The notes beneath the pieces are model-generated. The model made no database searches. It was not told the origin of the DNA and saw nothing but the letters and a program-made list of their open reading frames with translations. This document shows positions 28,150-36,384 of a DNA stretch of 64,000 bases, one piece after another. The stretch's first letter is position 1. Each line of letters begins with the position of its first letter. The DNA comes from Idiomarina tyrosinivorans (GTDB lineage Bacteria > Pseudomonadota > Gammaproteobacteria > Enterobacterales > Alteromonadaceae). The stretch spans positions 339,593-403,592 of the forward strand of contig NZ_PIQH01000001.1 of assembly GCF_003987475.1 (NCBI RefSeq), in the 5' to 3' direction. The translations under genes and the position numbers were made by a program.

Positions 28150-29217
28150 TCAAACTACATCAATAACGCGTTCAGCACGCTGAACCATACAAGTGAGTAA
28201 TGCCATCCTTAAAAATACTGCCCCGCGGGCCTGGCTGAAATACCAATTGTGGTGGGTGTGGTCGAGGTCAGTCGAGAGTTCTTCGCCCCGAGCCAATGGG
28301 TGCAAAATAATCGCATCCGATTTCAACGGTGAAGCCGCGGTTAAATGAAAGGCTTTGCCATAGGTATTGAACGAATCGCCTTCCCAAGAAATGGCATTGA
28401 TATACACCACATCAAGGCTCGGCAGTGTTTTGTCTAAATCGTTACTGGTACTGACGTTTATTCCAGCGCGTTCGAGTTGTTCGCGTTGGTTGTTACCAAA
28501 CAGTGAATCGGCAACGGCTTCGTCATGAATAATCACCACTTCCGAAACGGCATCGGAAAATTGCACCAAACACTTTAAAAAGCTACGCACGGTGCGCATT
28601 TTGTTAGGTACGCCAATAATCCCGATACGAATTTTCTGTTTGTCTTTACTGTCAGTCACCAGATCGGGGCGCCATTTAAAAATGGCGTACATGTCGGCGA
28701 GCGCTTGTGTAGGATGCTCATCAACGCCGTTGCCAGCGTTAATAATAGGTATCCGCAAGCAATCCATCATTTCGTGCAAGGAATCTTCATTGTTGTCACG
28801 CAACACCACGCAGTCGCCGTAGTTATTGAACATTTCAGCAACATCGGCCAAGCACTCCCCTTTCGCAATACCTGTCGTAGAACGGTCGGTAATCGACATA
28901 ATATCGCCGCCAAGCCGGTGCCACGCACTTTCAAACGATAACCGAGTACGGGTACTCGGTTCGTAAAAGGCGCTGATCAGAATTTTGCCTTGTAGCGGCG
29001 TACTAAAACGGCGCGGATTGGCTTCGTATTTTGCCGCCAACCGGAACAACTGGCGCATACCTTCGCGGGAAAACTGATCCGCCGAGACAATGTGCTGATT
29101 GGCAATCTTTAGCAAGTAGTCGCCATCTTCCTGAATAGCCCTTAATAGCGCCTTGGGGTGGGCGTCTCCACACACATCGGGGCGCTCTCGCTCGAACGAT
29201 ACATCCTTTATGTTCAT
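28150..29217 (-). CDS. Aspartate/ornithine carbamoyltransferase superfamily protein with altered acceptor site
   Basis: The 355-residue protein resembles the PyrB catalytic chain with a 45-residue N-terminal extension. Carbamoyl-phosphate residues are kept: STRTR (88-92), the Lys before GE (K119, PyrB K84), R140 (PyrB R105), HPTQ (168-171) and R208 (PyrB R167). In the 240s-loop region, where PyrB has the aspartate-binding R229-V-Q231, this protein reads NAISWEG (274-280), so the ungapped match puts Ala and Ser at those positions. The HPLPR motif reads HPLAR. It should therefore carbamoylate something, but perhaps not free aspartate. Its operon partners are a symporter and an AsnB-like enzyme, not pyr genes. 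Confidence 0.78.
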   Translation of the reverse strand: MNIKDVSFERERPDVCGDAHPKALLRAIQEDGDYLLKIANQHIVSADQFSREGMRQLFRLAAKYEANPRRFSTPLQGKILISAFYEPSTRTRLSFESAWHRLGGDIMSITDRSTTGIAKGECLADVAEMFNNYGDCVVLRDNNEDSLHEMMDCLRIPIINAGNGVDEHPTQALADMYAIFKWRPDLVTDSKDKQKIRIGIIGVPNKMRTVRSFLKCLVQFSDAVSEVVIIHDEAVADSLFGNNQREQLERAGINVSTSNDLDKTLPSLDVVYINAISWEGDSFNTYGKAFHLTAASPLKSDAIILHPLARGEELSTDLDHTHHNWYFSQARGAVFLRMALLTCMVQRAERVIDVV

Positions 29218-29221
29218 ACAG

Positions 29222-29344
29222 TTACCATAATTTTTTTGTTATCAAATCTTTAATGAACCACGCTAGTAATAACACGGGCGTCGCGCATGAGATCAACGTG
29301 GCGCAAATAATTAGTGCGGTAAACACCGACTCACTGATGAGCAT
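29222..29344 (-). CDS. Small membrane protein, 40 residues
   Basis: An ATG at 29344 opens a 40-codon frame that overlaps the symporter stop by 14 bases and stops four bases before the carbamoyltransferase ATG. The product is one hydrophobic segment (about residues 8-30, LIICATLISCATPVLLLAWF) followed by a basic tail (KDLITKKLW). Its position, filling the only gap in the operon with coupling-type overlaps, argues that it is real. It could be an accessory peptide of the symporter. No homologue is recognised. Confidence 0.6.
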   Translation of the reverse strand: MLISESVFTALIICATLISCATPVLLLAWFIKDLITKKLW

Positions 29345-30767
29345 CGCTAGTGCCCCCTTCATCTAATTGCTGCCAGTCAAACGTCGGCTTGGTATATAGC
29401 AGACCGACAGCGCAAATCAGGCCCGATACCGCACAGGACAGCAATGCCGCGACATAGAAGCCGATAGTAAAATAGCCAATTAATCCCGTTAAGGTTCCCA
29501 CTGCCATCGCTAACCCGGCATATACACCCGTTAAGCGGCGTTGATAAAGCCCCAAAACAATAGGCCAGATAGTGCTGGCAACAAATGCCCCAGCAAAATT
29601 TAATAAGGCCCCGAGGGTAGCGATACGCGGTAAACAAAACAGCCATGTCATAATTCCCAGGGCTAAGATCATCCAGCGATTAACCCGCATTAACTGTGCA
29701 TCCGAGGCGCTTTTGTTAATACGCTTGTGGTATATATCTTGGGTCAACAAATCGGCACTGGCGGCTAACAAACTATCCAAACTCGACGCTAACGCCGAGA
29801 ACACCACAATAAACACCACGACCGCTCCCACTTTACCTAACACTGCGGCCGCCACCGCGGGACCGACCATATCCGCACTGGGTGGGAAAATACCCAACTG
29901 CGGAGCTGCCAATGCAATAAAACCCGTCACAATCGGAATCGGTAGCCACAATAGCCCACCGGTTAAGTAGGCCTTATAAGCAACATTGCGATGGAACGCC
30001 AACGCCCGTGACCACCAAACATTAGAGTGAAATATTTCGCCTAAGCCAAAAAAAATATTGTTAAACAGAAACATTAGCGAAGCGGGAAACAGCACATCGA
30101 GCAGCTTCGGATGGTCGTCGGTCAGGTGCTGATGAATGGTGTCGAGGCCAACGTTATCCATCAACCAAAATGCCACTAGCACAACGCCAACAATGATGAT
30201 CAGCGCTTGAATAAAGTCAGTCGCAATAACCGCGCGCAGCCCACCAAACAGTGTATAAAGCACGCAAATCAACAAAATTGCTGACATGCCCAAGTGGTAA
30301 TCGAGGCCACTCAAAGACTCCAACAGTATGCCGCCAGCCATACCCAAGCTGACTAGCCAACCAAACGCATAGACGATAGAAATAATGATAAACACAGCCC
30401 AGGCAAATTGACCGTAACGGAGGCGAATAAAGTCACCCGACGTGTAGCCATTGGGAAGTAGCTGTTTAATTCGCTTAGCCATAGGTGCGAACAGAATCAG
30501 TCCCAGCGCGGCAAAGGAATAGCCTACCATGCCCCAGAGCCCAAACTGATAAGTCAATTGCGGGGCAACTAAGGTGGTATTACTGGTTACCCAAGTCGCC
30601 ATCGCAGTAGCCGTAGCGAACGCAAAGCCGACGTTGCGGCCGGCCAGCGCAAAGTCCTCGTGGTTCTCGTTACGGCGGCCTAACCACCAACCAAAAACTA
30701 CCCACGCCAGTCCAAAACCAGCGATAATCCACAATGCCAACGACGTGTCCAATGCAAACTCGGTCAT
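29331..30767 (-). CDS. Sodium:solute symporter family transporter
   Basis: The 478-residue protein belongs to the SSS family. It has about 13 predicted helices and the family segments GRNVGFAFATATAMATWVTSNT (TM2 region, about 43-64), PNGYTSGDFIRLRYG (about 105-119) and VFSALASSLDSLLAASADLLTQDIY (TM8/TM9 region), where the SS residues after ALAS fit the Na2 site. Substrates in this family include proline, pantothenate, sugars and urea derivatives, and the sequence alone does not tell which applies. It overlaps the upstream small gene by four bases and the downstream small gene by 14. Confidence 0.85.
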   Translation of the reverse strand: MTEFALDTSLALWIIAGFGLAWVVFGWWLGRRNENHEDFALAGRNVGFAFATATAMATWVTSNTTLVAPQLTYQFGLWGMVGYSFAALGLILFAPMAKRIKQLLPNGYTSGDFIRLRYGQFAWAVFIIISIVYAFGWLVSLGMAGGILLESLSGLDYHLGMSAILLICVLYTLFGGLRAVIATDFIQALIIIVGVVLVAFWLMDNVGLDTIHQHLTDDHPKLLDVLFPASLMFLFNNIFFGLGEIFHSNVWWSRALAFHRNVAYKAYLTGGLLWLPIPIVTGFIALAAPQLGIFPPSADMVGPAVAAAVLGKVGAVVVFIVVFSALASSLDSLLAASADLLTQDIYHKRINKSASDAQLMRVNRWMILALGIMTWLFCLPRIATLGALLNFAGAFVASTIWPIVLGLYQRRLTGVYAGLAMAVGTLTGLIGYFTIGFYVAALLSCAVSGLICAVGLLYTKPTFDWQQLDEGGTSDAHQ

Positions 30768-31183
30768 TGCTGCGCTCCATTATTCGGGGATCGGTAGGCA
30801 TTGCGGTGCAGCAACAATAAACTCACCACCAACAGTGCAAACAATGCCGCCCCAGCAGCGAATAAGCTCAATGCCTGCCACAACGGATAATGCTCAACTG
30901 TTACCGTTTGCACCGCGCTATGCTGACCGTCTGCCATAGCGCGCAAGTAATAGGTTCCATCGTCAAAACCGGACAGCGACAATTGCGTAAAATCGCCTAA
31001 GGCGGGAATTTTTTGGTAATTTTGGGTAAATTGCGGATCGTTGGCGACTTCAATAAAGAGCCCCGACGTATTATCCATACCGCTCACCGAAACGGTAAAA
31101 TAGCCTTCGTTGACTGGGGCTGTCGGCACGTCGAGTTGTAACTGCTGCGCCTGCACGGAAGAACTAAAGGCAAACACAAGCAC
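30764..31183 (-). CDS. Exported, membrane-anchored beta-domain protein at the head of the symporter operon
   Basis: The frame encodes about 139 residues: a hydrophobic leader ending SSSVQA, a beta-sandwich-like region of about 80 residues (fibronectin-III-like, with DGTYYLRAMADG), one C-terminal membrane helix (ALSLFAAGAALFALLVVSLLLL) and a short basic tail. The given start is GTG at 31183, which leaves a very short leader. The frame stays open upstream through further hydrophobic codons but offers no ATG, so the true start may be non-AUG. It overlaps the symporter start by four bases, so a helper role for that transporter is plausible. The family is not recognised with certainty. Confidence 0.6.
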   Translation of the reverse strand: MLVFAFSSSVQAQQLQLDVPTAPVNEGYFTVSVSGMDNTSGLFIEVANDPQFTQNYQKIPALGDFTQLSLSGFDDGTYYLRAMADGQHSAVQTVTVEHYPLWQALSLFAAGAALFALLVVSLLLLHRNAYRSPNNGAQQ

Positions 31184-31367
31184 GGTCAGCGCAATCCATC
31201 CGAGATGGCGGCTAACGGCATTAAACCAATTGTTGTCACTGCTGACAAAACTATTGATGACTAGGCTCTCGCTTGTTGCTTCGCAATGTTGCCGAAAATT
31301 CAGGCTAACAGGGGTACTTTACATTTGCAACTTCACGGCCTGAGCGAACACTCGCCACAACACGGCG
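31184..31367 (-). promoter_or_regulatory. Leader region of the symporter operon
   Basis: This stretch lies between the terminator at 31368-31392 and the first operon gene. It continues the open frame of the exported protein for part of its length but holds no ATG in frame. I see no second terminator and no known riboswitch. Transcripts of the operon must either start here or read through the upstream terminator. Confidence 0.3.
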
Positions 31368-31392
31368 AAAAAAAGAGCAGCCGAAGCTGCTC
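31368..31392 (-). terminator. Strong intrinsic terminator upstream of the symporter operon
   Basis: The seven-base-pair GC-rich stem with a UUCG tetraloop, followed by seven T residues on the minus strand, is a textbook terminator. It stands before, not after, an operon, which suggests attenuation or a small RNA gene. Confidence 0.75.
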
Positions 31393-31435
31393 CAAACACA
31401 GGGTATCGTTGTCCAGGGAGTGACAATCCTGTAAT
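31368..31435 (-). ncRNA. Candidate small RNA or attenuator leader
   Basis: On the minus strand a hairpin formed by ACAGG/CCTGT and TTGTC/GACAA (398-432 within the 31 kb block) is followed by an ideal intrinsic terminator. The terminator is GAGCAGC-TTCG-GCTGCTC with seven T residues, at 31368-31392. No coding gene on this strand ends here. A transcript would therefore be a short structured RNA of roughly 70 bases or more, or a terminated leader of the downstream operon. It contains three GGA triplets, as in Csr/Rsm-binding RNAs, but that alone is weak. Confidence 0.45.
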
Positions 31436-31566
31436 TTAACGGTGACTAATCTAGCGCCAAAAAATGACAGTTATAAGACAACTCAATGACGTTTTAGTGG
31501 CAAACCGTTCTACGCATTTGTACGTACTAAAATAGATTCAAACCACCAAGGACTTTGCAGCACATT

Positions 31567-31956
31567 ATGCGGTACTTATGTAGCCTAGGCTCAAATATTC
31601 AACCAGAAAAGCACTTCCGGGAAGTGAAACAGCGGCTGGCAAGCTTGAGTAGCAGCATTCGTTACTCGCGGGCCATTCAAACCCAACCGGTAGATATTGA
31701 TACCTCGAAACAGTTTCTGAATGCGCTATTTATTATTGAAAGCGCCCTACCAGAAGCCGCATTGAAGCAAAGTTTTAACCAAATTGAGATACTAATGGGT
31801 CGCGACCGCAGTGACCCACTGTCTAGCCAAAAAGACCGTCCCATTGATATCGATATACTCGGAATTATTACGTCAGAAGCCGCCTTTCCCGACGTTCCTG
31901 ACTATTTGCATTCATTAACCGCAGATCTAATGCCACCGCAAGGAGTGACTTCATGA
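31567..31956 (+). CDS. HPPK-like protein (FolK family), C-terminally truncated
   Basis: The protein resembles 6-hydroxymethyl-7,8-dihydropterin pyrophosphokinase. It has the N-terminal GSN, an ELxxGR-like helix (IEILMGRDRSDP) and DRPIDIDIL, matching the RTLDLDI motif with the magnesium-binding aspartates. After that it is short: the usual PHxxMxxRxFVLxPL block with the catalytic His and Arg is not seen, and it ends at 129 residues instead of about 160. I start at ATG 31567. A TTG at 31555 is closer to AAGGA but only two bases from it. It overlaps the FolM-like gene by four bases, so both act in pterin metabolism. It may have lost or changed activity. Confidence 0.7.
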   Translation: MRYLCSLGSNIQPEKHFREVKQRLASLSSSIRYSRAIQTQPVDIDTSKQFLNALFIIESALPEAALKQSFNQIEILMGRDRSDPLSSQKDRPIDIDILGIITSEAAFPDVPDYLHSLTADLMPPQGVTS

Positions 31957-32660
31957 GCCGTACAGCGCTGATTACCGGAGCAGGACGCCGTTTCGGCTAT
32001 GAGCTTGCTCATGCCTTACTCGATGAAGGCTATACCGTTTACGCGCATTACAACACCTCAAAAGGCGGTGTCGAAGAATTAGAAAAGCGCGGCGCAATCC
32101 CTATTCAAGCAGACTTTTCCAACAACGCAGAAATAGCCGCAATGGTGAAGCAACTGCAACAGTCCATTGAAAGCCTTGATATATTGGTCAATAACGCCTC
32201 CTGCTTCTTTAATAATGACACTATCGATGACGATGACGACAAATTAGATGCCGTTTACCAAGTACATGCAATCGCCCCATACCGACTGATTACCGGCCTA
32301 CAATTGGCCTTGGCAGCCGCAGAAGACGGTTTAGTAATAAACATCACTGATATCTATGTAGAAAGACCATCAGTAGACTACATCGCCTACTGCAGTGCTA
32401 AAGCCGCATTAGCCAACATGACGCTATCGTTCGCCAAAGTATTAGCGCCTGAGATCCGCGTGAATGCGATCCAACCAGGCCCCATACTGTTTCTCCCCGA
32501 ACACCAAGACGAATATCGCCGCAGCGTGCTAAGCGAAACACCACTAACCGTCGAAGGCGGGCTAGAGCCCATGATCGAAACCGTAAAGTTCTTCCGCGAT
32601 AACCGCTTTCTGACCGGCGAATCGATCAAAGTAGACGGCGGCCGAGCCCTCAAAATCTAG
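31953..32660 (+). CDS. SDR-family pterin reductase, FolM-like
   Basis: The 235-residue short-chain dehydrogenase has the cofactor motif TGAGRRFGYELA, with Arg after the glycine-rich turn as in NADPH-dependent pterin reductases. It also has LVNNASCF, the catalytic Tyr/Lys pair in YCSAKAAL, RVNAIQPGPI and a C-terminal VDGG. FolM reduces dihydromonapterin (and dihydrofolate) to the tetrahydro form. Coupling to a FolK-like gene supports a pterin substrate. A general FabG-like reductase is the alternative. The stop lies 11 bases before repeat copy C. Confidence 0.75.
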   Translation: MSRTALITGAGRRFGYELAHALLDEGYTVYAHYNTSKGGVEELEKRGAIPIQADFSNNAEIAAMVKQLQQSIESLDILVNNASCFFNNDTIDDDDDKLDAVYQVHAIAPYRLITGLQLALAAAEDGLVINITDIYVERPSVDYIAYCSAKAALANMTLSFAKVLAPEIRVNAIQPGPILFLPEHQDEYRRSVLSETPLTVEGGLEPMIETVKFFRDNRFLTGESIKVDGGRALKI

Positions 32661-32735
32661 CCCACAATCGGCTTGAGATTGGTTGTTCTCTACCACGGCG
32701 TCTAGCTCCGGCGCGTCGGCATCGTGAGGGGTCAA

Positions 32736-33040
32736 TTCTTTACCGCGGCCTTAGGCAAAGGCTCGCGGCATCGTTAGGGTTGGGGGAAGGCTCGGGGTGT
32801 GGACGCTGGGGTGGTGAGTGCTCAGCGTCCCGTCGGTTCACGGTGTCTCCGGTAAAAAGACGCTCGAGCCATCCATGGCCGCTCAGTCTCTGGCCCTCCC
32901 TGGCCAGAGATGCTTTTTACCGGAGCCCCCGCGCCCCAACGACACGCCCATCAATATCGAGGAAAACGCGCCCACACCCCGAGCCAAATAGGTGCGGAGA
33001 AGCGATGCCGCCCACCATCGCGGAAAGCCGCAGTAAAGAA
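32736..33040 (+). repeat. Type-1 palindromic unit of copy C
   Basis: The 305-bp unit is almost identical to 163-467. Its core stem is at 32847-32859 and 32913-32925, with both inner hairpins intact. Confidence 0.85.
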
Positions 33041-33103
33041 GTACCAGCCTTTATCTATTAGCCGTTATCCACTAGCTTCGGACAGTCTGCTTGGGGTTGG
33101 TTG

Positions 33104-33405
33104 TTCTCTATCACGGCGCGCTCGGTGTTGCATCGGCATCGCTTCTCCGTAGCCCTTAGCTTGGGGTGTAGGCGCGACTTCTCCCACATTTAACGCACAA
33201 CGTTGGGGCGCGAAGCTGGGGAAAAAGTATCTCCGGCCATGGACGGCCGGAGACTAAGCGCCTCATGGATGAGCTTGAGCGGCTTTTTCCCCAGCTTCGT
33301 GAACCGGCGGGGTGCCGTGCAATGACCCTCTGAGCGCCTACACACCAAGCGCCCTCCAGCCCCTCACGATGCCGACGCGCCCAAGCTAATCGCCGTGGTA
33401 GAGAA
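33104..33405 (-). repeat. Type-2 palindromic unit of copy C
   Basis: The 302-bp unit has ends TTCTCTATCACGGC and GCCGTGGTAGAGAA. Its 17-bp core stem is at 33211-33227 and 33283-33299, perfect as in copies A and B. Confidence 0.85.
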
Positions 33406-33498
33406 CAAGCAATCCCGAGCCTCCCCCCCAACCCTGACGATGCCGCGAGCCAGACCATAAGCCGCAGTAAAGAACTGGCAACATCAAAGCCAGCAGAC

Positions 33499-33528
33499 AC
33501 AAAAAAGCCCGCGGTGAAGCGGGCTTTT
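33499..33528 (-). terminator. Intrinsic terminator of acnA
   Basis: On the minus strand the stem GCCCGC/GCGGGC with a short loop is followed by six T residues, 16 bases after the acnA stop. An A-tract on the other side makes it possibly bidirectional. It closely matches the terminator at 73-100, including the TGTGTCTGCTG that follows. Confidence 0.8.
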
Positions 33529-33543
33529 GTCGGTTCGCTGGGA

Positions 33544-36231
33544 TTAGGCTGCCAGCATTTGGCGCAGTACGTAATGCAAGATGCCGCCGTTGCGGTAGTA
33601 CTGCATTTCGTTACCGGTATCGATGCGGCATTTCACATCGAATTCAACGGTTTCGCCGTCGGCTTTTTTGGCTTCGACTTTCAGCGTTTGTCCCGGTTTA
33701 AGGTCTTCATTGATACCTTTAATCGAGATTTCTTCGTCGCCCGTTAAGCCATGTGCTTCAACGCCTTGGCCGTCAGCAAATTGTAGCGGTAGTACACCCA
33801 TGCCAACTAAATTGGAACGGTGAATACGTTCGAAACTTTCGGCAATAACCGCTTTCACGCCCAACAAGGTTGTGCCTTTGGCGGCCCAGTCGCGGCTTGA
33901 GCCTGTACCGTATTCTTTACCGGCTAGAACGACTAGCGGCGTTCCGTTTTCGATATACTTCATTGCCGCATCGTAAATCGCCATTTGTTCGCCCGATGGA
34001 ATATATTTGGTGTAACCCCCTTCTACATCATCAAGCATCTGGTTTTTGATACGAATGTTGGCAAAGGTTCCGCGCATCATGACTTCATGGTTACCACGGC
34101 GTGAGCCATAGGAGTTGAAGTCTTTAACGGCAACACCATTTTCTTGCAGGTATTTACCCGCTGGCGAATCGGGTTTAATTGAACCCGCTGGTGAAATATG
34201 GTCGGTGGTGATTGAGTCACCGAACACTGCCAGTACCCGCGCGTCTTTGATGTCACTTGGCGCTGCCAACGGCTTATCAATACCTTCAAAGAATGGTGGA
34301 TTCTTCACATAGGTAGAATCGTCCTGCCAATCGTAGGTGTTGCCTTCAGCAACTTTGATGGCACGCCATTCTTCATCACCTTTAAAGACTTCACCATATT
34401 CTTTGCGGAACATATCACCATCGACAGCACGCACTGCATTGGCAATCTCTTGGCTGCTCGGCCAAATGTCTTTCAAGAAGACATCGTTACCATCTTTATC
34501 TTTACCCAGTGGATCTTTTTGTAAGTCCGTGCGAGTCGTTCCAGCTAGGGCATATGCCACAACCAGTGGTGGTGACGCCAGCCAGTTGGCTTTCACATCG
34601 GGGTGCACTCGGCCTTCAAAGTTACGGTTACCAGAAAGTACCGACGATACGGTTAGATCGCCTTCGTTAATGGCCTTGCTGATGTGGTCTGGCAATGGAC
34701 CTGAGTTACCAATACAGGTGGTACAGCCGTAACCGACGAGGTTAAAACCGAGTTTATTCAAATATGGAGTAAATCCAGCTTTCGCCAAGTAGTCGGTCAC
34801 CACCTTAGAACCCGGTGCCAATGACGATTTTACCCAAGGTTTCCGCATTAGGCCCTTTTCGACGGCTTTCTTCGCCACTAAACCTGCCGCCATTAGTACG
34901 CTTGGGTTAGAGGTGTTGGTACACGAGGTGATTGCGGCAATCACCACATCACCATGCGATAGCTCGTAATCCTCGCCATCCACGGGAACCGATTTATCTT
35001 TTTCGTTGGCCTTACCTGAGGTTTCTAAAATAAGGTCGAAATTCGCACCCAATTGTTCCATATTAACGCGGTCTTGCGGGCGCTTAGGACCGGCTAACGA
35101 TGCCGTCACATCGCCAAGGTCAAGCTCTAAAGAGTCGGTAAATACCGGCTCTTGTTTGCTATCACGCCACATACCTTGCGCTTTGGTATAAGCTTCAACT
35201 AGTGCAATGGTTTCCTCATCACGACCTGAAAGGCGCATGTAATTGAGCGTTTCTTGGTCAACTGGGAAGAAGCCACAGGTTGCACCGTATTCTGGCGCCA
35301 TATTAGAAATCGTTGCACGGTCTGCTAACGGCAAGTTATCTAAGCCTGGACCATAGAATTCAACGAACTTACCCACTACGCCCTGCTCGCGCAGCATCTG
35401 CGTAACCGTAAGTACTAAGTCGGTGGCTGTAACACCCTCTGGTAGCTTACCTTTTAAGCGGAAGCCGACCACTTCAGGGATCAGCATCGATACCGGTTGT
35501 CCGAGCATTGCGGCTTCGGCTTCGATACCACCAACACCCCAACCAAGTACACCGAGGCCATTGATCATCGTAGTATGGGAGTCGGTACCAACCAAAGTAT
35601 CCGGCAGCGCGAAGGTCTTACCGTCTTTTTCTTTGGTCCAAACAGACTTGGCTAAATATTCCAAGTTAACTTGGTGGCAAATGCCGGTACCTGGTGGTAC
35701 CACGCGGAAGTTTTCAAAGGCTTTTTGGCCCCAGCGCAAGAATTCGTAGCGTTCTTTGTTGCGCTCCATTTCGATGCGCACGTTTTCTTTAAAGGCATCT
35801 TCGGACGCAAACTTATCAACCATGACCGAGTGGTCAATCACCAAGTCGACTTGCGACAATGGATTAATCAGTTCTGGGTCTTGCCCCGCTTTACTCACAG
35901 CATCGCGCATCGCCGCTAAGTCAACGATGCCTGGAACGCCGGTAAAGTCCTGCATCAACACCCGTGCTGGGCGATATTGAATTTCACGGTCTGATGAACG
36001 GTTTTTCAACCAAGCCGCCATGGCTTTTAGGTCATCTTCGGTGACGGTGTCCCCGTCTTCGTTTCGCAGCAGGTTTTCTAACAACACTTTCATAGACACT
36101 GGCAACTTGGAAATATCGCCAAGTTTGTCAGCAGCTTTAGGCAGGCTGTAGTAATGGAAAGTCTCTCCATTGACATCCAGCGTGCTTAACGTTTTCAGAC
36201 TATCTTTGCCTGACTTATCAATGCCTGACAT
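33544..36231 (-). CDS. acnA: Aconitate hydratase A
   Basis: Aconitase interconverts citrate and isocitrate in the TCA and glyoxylate cycles, using a 4Fe-4S cluster. The 895-residue length matches AcnA/IRP-type enzymes (E. coli AcnA 891). The three cluster cysteines are visible in SCTNTSNPS and [14 protein letters not shown]. Further motifs are [32 protein letters not shown] and, in the swivel domain, [16 protein letters not shown]. It stands alone with its own terminator and a 150-base upstream gap. Confidence 0.97.
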   Translation of the reverse strand: MSGIDKSGKDSLKTLSTLDVNGETFHYYSLPKAADKLGDISKLPVSMKVLLENLLRNEDGDTVTEDDLKAMAAWLKNRSSDREIQYRPARVLMQDFTGVPGIVDLAAMRDAVSKAGQDPELINPLSQVDLVIDHSVMVDKFASEDAFKENVRIEMERNKERYEFLRWGQKAFENFRVVPPGTGICHQVNLEYLAKSVWTKEKDGKTFALPDTLVGTDSHTTMINGLGVLGWGVGGIEAEAAMLGQPVSMLIPEVVGFRLKGKLPEGVTATDLVLTVTQMLREQGVVGKFVEFYGPGLDNLPLADRATISNMAPEYGATCGFFPVDQETLNYMRLSGRDEETIALVEAYTKAQGMWRDSKQEPVFTDSLELDLGDVTASLAGPKRPQDRVNMEQLGANFDLILETSGKANEKDKSVPVDGEDYELSHGDVVIAAITSCTNTSNPSVLMAAGLVAKKAVEKGLMRKPWVKSSLAPGSKVVTDYLAKAGFTPYLNKLGFNLVGYGCTTCIGNSGPLPDHISKAINEGDLTVSSVLSGNRNFEGRVHPDVKANWLASPPLVVAYALAGTTRTDLQKDPLGKDKDGNDVFLKDIWPSSQEIANAVRAVDGDMFRKEYGEVFKGDEEWRAIKVAEGNTYDWQDDSTYVKNPPFFEGIDKPLAAPSDIKDARVLAVFGDSITTDHISPAGSIKPDSPAGKYLQENGVAVKDFNSYGSRRGNHEVMMRGTFANIRIKNQMLDDVEGGYTKYIPSGEQMAIYDAAMKYIENGTPLVVLAGKEYGTGSSRDWAAKGTTLLGVKAVIAESFERIHRSNLVGMGVLPLQFADGQGVEAHGLTGDEEISIKGINEDLKPGQTLKVEAKKADGETVEFDVKCRIDTGNEMQYYRNGGILHYVLRQMLAA

Positions 36232-36384
36232 CGTACTCTCCTGTTCGCTAAGCGCTTAAGAAATAGGTAATTTATAAAAACATAGATCAGCAGGTGATGC
36301 TAGTCCAACGCCCACAACTGCTGCTTTTTTCAGATATTTCTAAATAGTAGTACGATTTACGCCAAACAGATCATTTTTCTGTGC

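Larger units (their letters stand above)
32672..33474 (+). repeat. Composite palindromic repeat, copy C
   Basis: From left to right there is a type-2 end fragment (32672-32735), a type-1 unit (32736-33040), the 63-bp spacer, a type-2 unit (33104-33405) and a type-1 end fragment ending with GCCGCAGTAAAGAA at 33461-33474. Unit order and spacing equal copy A. The copy lies between the convergent folM-like and acnA genes, next to the acnA terminator. The left fragment keeps more of the type-2 end than copy A does, so the copies have lost different bits at the junction. Confidence 0.9.

Noticed and set aside
28150..29217. Naming the carbamoyltransferase pyrB, the housekeeping pyrimidine enzyme
   Set aside because: The aspartate-binding R229/Q231 equivalents are missing and no pyrI or other pyr gene is adjacent, so the name would overstate what is seen.
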